A stretch of 5,766 nucleotides of DNA from Oscillospiraceae bacterium (lineage in GTDB: Bacteria > Bacillota > Clostridia > Oscillospirales > Acutalibacteraceae): NCBI GenBank assembly GCA_029012165.1, contig JAQXLO010000170.1, positions 1 to 5,766 on the forward strand, in the 5' to 3' direction. Under the pieces are notes generated by a model. The model saw nothing but the letters and a program-made list of their open reading frames with translations. It was not told where the DNA came from and searched no databases. The position numbers were made by a program, and so were the translations under genes. Shown here piece after piece: positions 1-5,292 of the stretch. The stretch's first letter is position 1, and every line of letters begins with the position of its first letter.

Positions 1-301
1 CAAAGGAAAGGCTCTGCACACAGCCGAGGTGCGAAAGGGTCGATACGGCGCCGAAGGCGAAATTCTGTGCGCCGGACGCCGCCCAGTACAGCGGCAGTTC
101 CAGCACAAGATCCACACCGCAGCGTACCGCCGCCTCCGCCCTTGCCCATTTGGACAGAATCGCCGCTTCGCCCCGCTGGACAAAGTTGCCGCTCATCACC
201 GCCACAACTGCATCCGCACCCATCGCCCGTGTCTTTTGCAGGTGATAAGCGTGACCGTTATGAAAGGGATTGTACTCTGCGACAATGCCGGCGATATGCA
301 T
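1..301 (-). CDS. tmcAL: tRNA(Met) cytidine acetate ligase TmcAL (YlbM), N-terminal part, cut by window edge
   Basis: The product uses ATP and acetate to acetylate the wobble cytidine (C34) of elongator tRNA(Met), giving ac4C; this is known for Bacillus subtilis TmcAL. The 100 visible residues match the N-terminal nucleotidyltransferase domain. GIVAEYNPFHNGHAYHL (residues 5-21) carries the HxGH-type nucleotide-binding motif at His14-Asn-Gly-His17. SGNFVQRGEA (37-46) and KWARAEAA (51-58), followed by DLVLELP (64-70), are further family signatures. The ATG at 299-301 is chosen because the family starts a few residues before the GIVxEYNPFHNGH block and because a GGAGGAG sequence lies upstream. 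The gene begins 8 bases after the stop of the DUF4340-like gene, so it is probably translated from the same mRNA. The rest of the protein (about three quarters of the usual length of roughly 400 residues) lies outside the window. The reading frame is intact as far as it goes. Confidence 0.93.
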   Translation of the reverse strand, partial: MHIAGIVAEYNPFHNGHAYHLQKTRAMGADAVVAVMSGNFVQRGEAAILSKWARAEAAVRCGVDLVLELPLYWAASGAQNFAFGAVSTLSHLGCVQSLSF

Positions 302-309
302 GGATTATC

Positions 310-1764
310 TTACTCCTCCTGTGCCTGCAACGCCCGGAACGCCTCCAGAACACTCTCCACATCCCGCTTGTTGACCAGCACTTCACGCCGTCCGTTTAAA
401 TCGGTCAGGTAGAAATTCTGATCGTAGGGGATAAATTGCAGGGTCATGGTTTCAAAGTTTTTCACGGTGGTATGGTATGTCACGGTGATGACCGGATCGC
501 CCTGCACCTGCTTTTCGGCGAAGCCCTCGCCCACCATACCCTGAATGGACGAATAGAAGCTGTTGTAGTCCGAGGCGGTGATCTGTTTGCCGTCCAGCGT
601 ATAGCGGATGGTTTCACTGCCGTCCTCCTGCTGGGTACGGGACAGGGAGATGGTAGATTTCTTCCCGTCTGCCGTCACGTCCACGGAAACAATATCCACC
701 GACCGAACGGCACACACATCGCCGCTGCGCAGGGTACCGAAATCAAAGGCACGCAGCGTGTCCATATATTCCGCATCGATCAGATACACCACGGGGGAAT
801 CGGCAAGCTTTGCATAGTAGGAGCCGTCGTCCGCCTGCTTGCCCACAGTCAGCTTTAATTTGCAATCGGTCGTTTTCGTCTCGGTGATGGGCTTGTCGTC
901 CTCGTCCAGTTCACCCGTCTCGATCTCTTCCGACACGGTATAGGCCACTTCCAAAGTCAGCACAGGCGCATCCAGACCGAAGCTCGTCAGCTGTTCCTCT
1001 GTCGCCTTGTACGCACCGCAGCCTGTGGAGGTATAGTTCACGGCACTGCCGACCAAAGACCGGGACGCCACAGCATCCGCCGGTGTTTTGCTGTCAAGGA
1101 ACCATGTAAAGTCCCGGCTGTAGACGGTGGACAGCCCCTCTTGGGCATAGAACAGCTGCGTGGTTTTGCCGTCCAGCGTCAGCACCATCTTCGTCACCTC
1201 GTCCGTGGACGCAGTGCGCATCTCCTCGACCTCCGCCATGGATGTCAAATCGTGGTCAAAGTCCGCCAGAAAGTCTGCGGAAATGAGATAAATCTGCTCG
1301 GTGCCCGCCACATTCATATAGTAGCTGTCGCCGTAGTTGTTGTAGTTGCCGATGTAATACGTCACCTCGGTGCCGTCCGAAAGCGTAAAGACATAGGCTG
1401 TGGACGGATTGGCAAGACCGTATTCTTCAAAATCATCCTTGGACTCGCTCACCAGACGCTTGGCGGACAGCTTTGCCGCATCCGCCGCCATGGTCGTGGG
1501 ATACGCCTGATTGAGCGGGTAACTGCGGTCACTGTCGAGGAACCACTGCTCCTGCTCTTTGACCAGCCGAATCTCCTGCTTGCCGGAGAGGAAACGAATG
1601 CCCACAATGTCCTCGGACTGCATCGCCTGCACGGCAACGCCCTCCTCCTGCGAGGCATCCTCCCCGTCAGCGTCCTCTTTGAGGAAATGCGCCGCCGCAA
1701 AGTAGCCGCCGCCCAAAATCAACGCAACGAGCAAAAGAATCAGGAACTTTTTACCGTTCGCCAT
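310..1764 (-). CDS. DUF4340-like membrane-anchored protein, apparent triple repeat (Gld-like ABC module)
   Basis: This 484-residue protein starts with MANGKK and one hydrophobic helix (about residues 7-27), then an acidic linker (30-41). It is therefore probably held in the membrane by its N-terminus with the bulk outside the cell. The helix could also be a cleaved signal peptide, since AAA precedes His26. No lipobox cysteine is present. The outer part resembles DUF4340, a family of unknown function often found beside GldG-like proteins. Signatures are EEYGLANP (113-120), YYIGN (136-140) and EQIYLISADFL (156-166). A second set appears as TSFGLDAP (260-267), LTVGK (305-309) and VVYLIDAEYM (325-334), and a weaker third set near the C-terminus, so the protein seems to hold three related units. 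The ATG at 1762-1764 shares one base with the stop of the preceding gene and has AGGAGG 11 bases upstream. A longer frame reaching back to 1848 would overlap the previous gene by 85 bases and has no comparable support. Function is unknown. Confidence 0.85.
   Translation of the reverse strand: MANGKKFLILLLVALILGGGYFAAAHFLKEDADGEDASQEEGVAVQAMQSEDIVGIRFLSGKQEIRLVKEQEQWFLDSDRSYPLNQAYPTTMAADAAKLSAKRLVSESKDDFEEYGLANPSTAYVFTLSDGTEVTYYIGNYNNYGDSYYMNVAGTEQIYLISADFLADFDHDLTSMAEVEEMRTASTDEVTKMVLTLDGKTTQLFYAQEGLSTVYSRDFTWFLDSKTPADAVASRSLVGSAVNYTSTGCGAYKATEEQLTSFGLDAPVLTLEVAYTVSEEIETGELDEDDKPITETKTTDCKLKLTVGKQADDGSYYAKLADSPVVYLIDAEYMDTLRAFDFGTLRSGDVCAVRSVDIVSVDVTADGKKSTISLSRTQQEDGSETIRYTLDGKQITASDYNSFYSSIQGMVGEGFAEKQVQGDPVITVTYHTTVKNFETMTLQFIPYDQNFYLTDLNGRREVLVNKRDVESVLEAFRALQAQEE
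313..320 (-). promoter_or_regulatory. Ribosome binding site of tmcAL inside the end of the upstream gene
   Basis: The mRNA reads AGGAGGAG just before TAA. These bases are also the last Gln-Glu-Glu codons of the DUF4340-like gene. Spacing from the last G to the tmcAL ATG is 11 bases, slightly long but usable. The overlap suggests that translation of tmcAL is coupled to that of the preceding gene. Confidence 0.75.
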
Positions 1765-3230
1765 CAGCGTTTCTTCCTCCTGACAAAGATCACGATGCCG
1801 ACAATGATGAGCACCAAAGGCAGGATGACCGTAATGCCAAAGCTCCACAAAGATGTGCCCGAATCGGTCATCTCCAGCGAACCGCCGCCGGAAAGCGCCT
1901 TAGACTCCACAACGGAGATGTTCTCCTCCAAGTCGCACATCCATTTCAGAGCGTTCAGCAGCAGATTGCTGTTGCCGGCATAGAGGATGAAGTTATCGTC
2001 CAAAAAGTACGGTGTGCCCAAAATGACTGCACGGGTCTCGCCGTCCTTGACCTGCTCGGTGACGGCAAACGCCACATCAAAGGGGCCGTCCGTGTCGCCC
2101 TCCGCCTTTTCCGCAGAGTTGTTGGTCAAATCCGTGCGGGAGAATGCGGAATCCGAAGTGGTCATCAGCGATGTGACCTCCAGCGTACTGCGGATCGTCT
2201 TAACGGCAGAAATACTCTGCACCAGAGGCATGAACACATGGTAGTTGTTCTCGATCAGCGGGTCGGTGATCTCGTGGCTGTTCAGCGTAGGCACCAAATA
2301 GTTGGGGTACTGGTAGTATGACGAGGTGTCGCCCTCGACTACAAAGCCGTCGGAGGTTTCCACACCGTAGGCCGCCAGCAATTTGTCAAAATTGGGGGTT
2401 GCGGCCTTTTGATCCATTGCCGGGATGGCACACGCCAAAAGACGTCCGCCGCCTTCCAGATAGGTCAGGATCGCCGTGCGCTCGCTGTCGGAAATGTCCA
2501 CATTCGGTCCCAGAATCAACAGACATGCGCAGTCCTCGGGCACCGTCTTTTCCATCACCAGATCCAATTCGCACAGCTCGATATTTTCCGAGGCGATCGC
2601 CGACTGCACCGTGGTACCCAGTGTATACTCGCCGTGACCGGTCAGGGCGTAGATCTTCGGCAAAACATCCGTGGTGACATAGTTCAGTGCGCTGGTGATC
2701 TGTCCCTCGCCGTCAAAGATGTCGGGAGAAACACTCTGCCCGTAATAGGCATACATCTGCGCCTGTTCGCTGTACTGGTAGATGTCCGCATAGTCCACGA
2801 CTTTGCTGCGCTTATCGCTGACAAAAATCAGACTGTTGGCGCTGAGCGCATCGTCCGTATACTGGGAGGCGATTTGGGAGATCTCCGGGTCACGAACCTC
2901 CACCTTGATGTGGCTGTTCAGATCCGCATACCGTGCCAAAAGCGTGGAAAGCGTGGTGTCCTTTTCACTTTCGGTGGTCAGATGGTAGATGGTGACATCG
3001 CCGTCCACTTCCCTTGCGATCTGTTTGGAATACTCGCCGAGGGTATACAGATCGGTACCGCTGATGTCCAAGTCCGTCCATTTGGAAGGCAGGGTGGACA
3101 CGATCATATTGACCAGCACTGCGATCACAACGACAACGGCGCAAACGGCAAGGCTCATGCTGCCCGCCTTAAAGTTGCGGGTCTTGAACGCTGCTTTCAA
3201 AGCACCTTTTTCTCTCTTGATGCCCTTCAT
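1764..3230 (-). CDS. GldG-like ABC transporter auxiliary protein
   Basis: This 488-residue protein has a basic N-terminal stretch, a first membrane helix (about 24-46), a large extracytoplasmic domain and a C-terminal membrane helix (about 463-483) ending in RRKKR, a positive-inside anchor. Both termini should therefore be cytoplasmic and the middle outside. The layout and sequence fit the GldG family (ABC_transp_aux type domain). Blocks typical of it are DLYTLGEYSKQI (60-71), FDGEGQITSALNYV (172-185) and ALTGHGE (195-201). In Flavobacterium, GldG works with the ATPase GldA and permease GldF in a complex needed for gliding; the role of the Gram-positive relatives is not established. The start is the ATG at 3228-3230, with AGGAGG 8 bases upstream. 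An in-frame GTG three codons earlier (3237-3239) overlaps that site and is unlikely to be used. The start shares one base with the permease stop (TGATG), and the stop shares one base with the next start, so the protein is probably made in step with both. Confidence 0.9.
   Translation of the reverse strand: MKGIKREKGALKAAFKTRNFKAGSMSLAVCAVVVVIAVLVNMIVSTLPSKWTDLDISGTDLYTLGEYSKQIAREVDGDVTIYHLTTESEKDTTLSTLLARYADLNSHIKVEVRDPEISQIASQYTDDALSANSLIFVSDKRSKVVDYADIYQYSEQAQMYAYYGQSVSPDIFDGEGQITSALNYVTTDVLPKIYALTGHGEYTLGTTVQSAIASENIELCELDLVMEKTVPEDCACLLILGPNVDISDSERTAILTYLEGGGRLLACAIPAMDQKAATPNFDKLLAAYGVETSDGFVVEGDTSSYYQYPNYLVPTLNSHEITDPLIENNYHVFMPLVQSISAVKTIRSTLEVTSLMTTSDSAFSRTDLTNNSAEKAEGDTDGPFDVAFAVTEQVKDGETRAVILGTPYFLDDNFILYAGNSNLLLNALKWMCDLEENISVVESKALSGGGSLEMTDSGTSLWSFGITVILPLVLIIVGIVIFVRRKKR
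1776..1781 (-). promoter_or_regulatory. Ribosome binding site deciding the start of the DUF4340-like gene
   Basis: The mRNA carries a perfect AGGAGG, 11 bases before the ATG at 1764. It lies inside the last codons of the GldG-like gene (the Arg-Arg-Lys-Lys-Arg end) and supports the short start rather than the in-frame ATG at 1848. Confidence 0.75.
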
Positions 3231-4102
3231 CAGCTCCACCTCCTTTTTTCAACCGACTGCACCGTAAAGAAGTTGAACAGTACGGCAACTGTGACAAAAT
3301 AGACAACGGCTTTCAGGTCGAACACGCCGTTCGCAAAGCTGTAAAAACGGTCAAATACGGACAGGGTATCGAACATGGCAGGCAGTGCGCCCTCCAGCAA
3401 CGTGGGATTGACAAAGCTGATGATGATCACAGGGATCTCCAGCACCACAAACAGGATCCATGCCGCCGTGGAGTTTTTGGTAATGACCCATACGATCACC
3501 GCCAGCGCCAGGATCAGCACCGCAAAGCCGACCATCGTAGCGCCCGAAGCAGAGGGCAGGTACTGCGTCAGACTGGACATCAGGTAGCACAGCAGCATGG
3601 CGCCGAAGCTTAAAAGTGCGGAAATGATCTGGTTCTCCGTCAGGGAGGACATGAACATCCCGATGGCGATCAGCGCCGCACCCAACAGCAGGAACGCCGC
3701 TACAGCGCTGAAAACGGCAACATAGGAAACATAGCCCGACGGATCATAGGGCTTTAGAAGCAGCGGATACAAACAGCTGATTGCCACGGGGATGGCATAC
3801 ACCGCCAGCATCGCCAGATACTTGCCCACCACGATCTGTGCCGTGGAAATCGGCAGAGAATACAGCAGCTGATCCGTCTTTTGCCGCCGCTCCTCTGCGA
3901 TGGAGCGCATGGTCAGAATCGGCACGGCGATCAGGAAAACAAAGCCGCTGTTATAGTAAATGTACTCAAAATGGGAGCTTGCCTGCGAAAAGCAGATCAC
4001 GCTCGTGTACAGTCCGAACACCAACAGGAAAAATGCGACAAACACAAATCCCGTGACGGAACGGAAGTAAGAGCGAAATTCCTTTTTAAAGATCGCCGTC
4101 AT
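3230..4102 (-). CDS. ABC-2 type permease, GldF-like
   Basis: This 290-residue protein is the membrane-spanning part of the ABC transporter. It opens with MTAIFKKEFRSYF, a cytoplasmic amphipathic start seen in ABC-2 permeases that resemble GldF. Hydrophobic segments can be seen at about 18-38, 52-65, 96-116, 126-151, 158-178, 188-207, 212-231 and 265-282; the exact number of crossings (six to eight) is uncertain by eye. Between the second and third segments lies RSIAEERRQKTDQLLYSLPI (66-85), the conserved cytoplasmic coupling loop of this family, expected to contact the ATPase. The ATG at 4100-4102 is chosen because GGGGAGGAG lies 7 bases upstream and because it gives the expected N-terminus. 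The gene overlaps the ATPase gene by 17 bases and the GldG-like gene by one, typical of subunits of one complex. Length is normal for the family. The transported substrate is not evident. Confidence 0.92.
   Translation of the reverse strand: MTAIFKKEFRSYFRSVTGFVFVAFFLLVFGLYTSVICFSQASSHFEYIYYNSGFVFLIAVPILTMRSIAEERRQKTDQLLYSLPISTAQIVVGKYLAMLAVYAIPVAISCLYPLLLKPYDPSGYVSYVAVFSAVAAFLLLGAALIAIGMFMSSLTENQIISALLSFGAMLLCYLMSSLTQYLPSASGATMVGFAVLILALAVIVWVITKNSTAAWILFVVLEIPVIIISFVNPTLLEGALPAMFDTLSVFDRFYSFANGVFDLKAVVYFVTVAVLFNFFTVQSVEKRRWS
3239..3244 (-). promoter_or_regulatory. Ribosome binding site deciding the start of the GldG-like gene
   Basis: A perfect AGGAGG forms the two arginine codons near the end of the permease gene and stands 8 bases before the ATG at 3230. 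Because an upstream in-frame GTG (3237-3239) overlaps this site by one base, the site favours the ATG. Confidence 0.8.
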
Positions 4103-5186
4103 CGTCTTGCTCCTCCCCTTCTTCATGATTTTCAGGTGCATCAAACGCCGCATGGGCATCGTAGGCACTGGGCATGGTTCCGTCGAGCAGCGCCTGTGCA
4201 TCCACCTCCAGCGGTTCCTGCGCCTGCGGTGTCTGCGCCGCCGCTTCGGCAGGCGCCTCGGAGATCAGCTCCATGAACACATCCTCCAAGCTTGCCTTGC
4301 TCTCCTCGAGACGAAGCACATAGCAGCCGTTCTCTGCCAGCGCTTTGGAGAGGGACGCCTTGACGTCCGAGCCCTTTTGCGCAGTAATGACCGCATCCGT
4401 GGAGCCGTCCTCCCGTGTCTCGGACACCTCGAAGCTTTCGATGCCCTCCACAGCGGACAGCACCTGCGTGAGTGTCTGCGCATCGCCGCCCACAGTGATA
4501 TGCAGAACCGGCTCGGCAACGAAGTGGCTCTCCAAATTATCCGGCGTGTCCTCGGCAATCAGCTTGCCGCCGGAGATGATGAGGATCTGGCTGCAGATTT
4601 CGCTCACCTCAGAGAGGATATGGCTGCTGAAAATCACCGTATGCTGCGGCGCCAGCGATTTGATCACATTGCGGATCTCGATGATCTGCGCCGGATCCAG
4701 TCCCACGGTCGGCTCATCCAAAATGATGATCTGCGGGTCGCCGAGGATCGCCTGCGCCAAGCCCACACGCTGTTTATAGCCCTTGGACAGGTTCTTGATG
4801 AGTCTGTCCTTCACATCCAAAAGTCCCGTCTTTTCCATGGCTGCGCTGACAGCCTCGGCACGATTCCCCTTTTTCAGCCCCTTCAGCTCGCCGACGAAAT
4901 CCAGATACTCCTGCGGCGTCATGTCGGGGTACAGCGGGGGCTGCTCGGGCAGATAGCCGATGGACGCCTTCGCCTTGCGTGCGTCCTTATAGATATCGTG
5001 TCCGTCGATCAGCACGTCGCCGGACGTTGCCGCCAGACAGCCCGTGATGATATTCATCGTGGTGGACTTGCCGGCGCCGTTGGGACCGAGAAAGCCATAG
5101 ATCTGCCCTTGCTTTACGGTGAAAGACAGGTCGTCTACAGCACGGTGATCCCCATACTGTTTTACAAGGTTTTTGACCTCAATCAA
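4086..5186 (-). CDS. ABC transporter ATP-binding protein, GldA-like, with acidic C-terminal tail
   Basis: This 366-residue cytoplasmic ATPase drives the adjoining ABC-2 permease. All motifs of an active ABC domain are present: Walker A GPNGAGKS (34-41), Q-loop Gln82 in YLPEQPPLY, signature LSKGYKQR (133-140, the form usual in GldA-like proteins instead of LSGGQ), Walker B IIILDEP (153-159) with catalytic Glu158, D-loop GLDP (162-165) and switch His189 in SSHILSE. A smaller domain follows (about 224-308), ending in the conserved SLEDVFMEL (299-307). GldA-type proteins commonly stop soon after this point, but here about 56 more residues follow, rich in Ala, Glu and Asp and free of Lys and Arg. 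The start is taken as TTG (5184-5186): AGGAGG lies 7 bases upstream and the protein then opens with IEVKNLVKQYG, as expected. The nearest upstream ATG (5205-5207) would lie before that ribosome binding site. It is the first gene of the four-gene module and overlaps the permease gene by 17 bases. Confidence 0.95.
   Translation of the reverse strand: MIEVKNLVKQYGDHRAVDDLSFTVKQGQIYGFLGPNGAGKSTTMNIITGCLAATSGDVLIDGHDIYKDARKAKASIGYLPEQPPLYPDMTPQEYLDFVGELKGLKKGNRAEAVSAAMEKTGLLDVKDRLIKNLSKGYKQRVGLAQAILGDPQIIILDEPTVGLDPAQIIEIRNVIKSLAPQHTVIFSSHILSEVSEICSQILIISGGKLIAEDTPDNLESHFVAEPVLHITVGGDAQTLTQVLSAVEGIESFEVSETREDGSTDAVITAQKGSDVKASLSKALAENGCYVLRLEESKASLEDVFMELISEAPAEAAAQTPQAQEPLEVDAQALLDGTMPSAYDAHAAFDAPENHEEGEEQDDDGDL
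4110..4118 (-). promoter_or_regulatory. Ribosome binding site of the permease gene, inside the ATPase gene
   Basis: The mRNA reads GGGGAGGAG, 7 bases before the permease ATG at 4102. The same bases encode part of the acidic end of the ATPase, so this site limits how freely that tail's codons can vary. Confidence 0.75.
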
Positions 5187-5193
5187 GTTGATT

Positions 5194-5199
5194 CCTCCT
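5194..5199 (-). promoter_or_regulatory. Ribosome binding site deciding the TTG start of the ATPase gene
   Basis: A perfect AGGAGG stands 7 bases before TTG at 5186 and downstream of the only nearby in-frame ATG (5205-5207). This is the main reason for choosing the rare start codon. Confidence 0.8.
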
Positions 5200-5215
5200 G
5201 TCGGCATAATTTTCC

Positions 5216-5228
5216 TGTATAGTATACA
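5216..5228. promoter_or_regulatory. Palindrome over the candidate -10 box, possible operator
   Basis: TGTATAGTATACA is a perfect 6-base inverted repeat around a single central base. It covers the candidate -10 hexamer, so a dimeric regulator bound here would block RNA polymerase. The form resembles half-sites used by GntR-type and similar repressors, but no regulator gene is in the window and a chance palindrome in AT-rich DNA cannot be excluded. Confidence 0.3.
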
Positions 5229-5249
5229 CCTGATTGATGAATAAAGGAT
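5216..5249 (-). promoter_or_regulatory. Candidate promoter of the ABC module operon
   Basis: In the AT-rich gap before the ATPase gene, the minus strand carries TATACT (5221-5226), five of six matches to the -10 consensus, about 35 bases ahead of the start codon. No good -35 box is found: at 17 bases upstream the sequence is ATCCTT. There is also no correctly placed TGn extension, since TG directly abuts the hexamer. A second possible -10, TATACA, lies at 5216-5221. The promoter may be weak or need an activator, or transcription may come from further upstream. Confidence 0.35.
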
Positions 5250-5292
5250 GAACAAAGCAAAAACAAGCCAAAAAATTCTGCTTTTCCGTCCC

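Noticed and set aside
1765..1848. Longer N-terminus for the DUF4340-like protein from an ATG at 1848
   Set aside because: The extra 28 residues lie out of frame within the membrane-anchor codons of the GldG-like gene and break the clean N-terminal helix; the ATG at 1764 has the ribosome binding site.
1141..1983. Plus-strand open frame of 280 codons across the DUF4340-like and GldG-like junction
   Set aside because: Antisense shadow that crosses two genes; its composition is of the same mirror-frame kind and it has no family match.
2409..3302. Plus-strand open frame of 297 codons opposite the GldG-like gene
   Set aside because: Antisense shadow of a well-supported gene; no recognisable domain or convincing ribosome binding site.
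4103..4201. Longer N-terminus for the permease starting at 4201
   Set aside because: It would overlap the ATPase gene by 116 bases and puts 33 unrelated residues before the typical MTAIFKKEF start, which has its own ribosome binding site.
4107..5222. Long plus-strand open frame of 371 codons opposite the ATPase gene
   Set aside because: It lies wholly antisense to a gene with full ABC motifs, has no family signature, and is rich in His, Arg, Gln and Leu as expected for a mirror frame of GC-rich coding DNA.
5236..5252. Direct repeat GATGAA at 5236-5241 and 5247-5252, spaced 11 bases
   Set aside because: The one-helical-turn spacing upstream of the candidate -10 could suit an activator, but six-base matches in AT-rich DNA are common and nothing else supports it.
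5187..5255. Longer ATPase N-terminus from 5255 or from the ATG at 5207
   Set aside because: Both starts lie upstream of the AGGAGG site at 5194-5199, and the extra residues are not part of the ABC domain; the longer form would also run over the candidate promoter.
5260..5292. Possible terminator after the beta-helix gene
   Set aside because: The minus strand has T-runs (TTTTTT and TTTTT), but the only pairing found (GCAGAA with TTTTTGC, including a G-T pair) is short and its loop is long; no GC-rich stem comes before a T-run.
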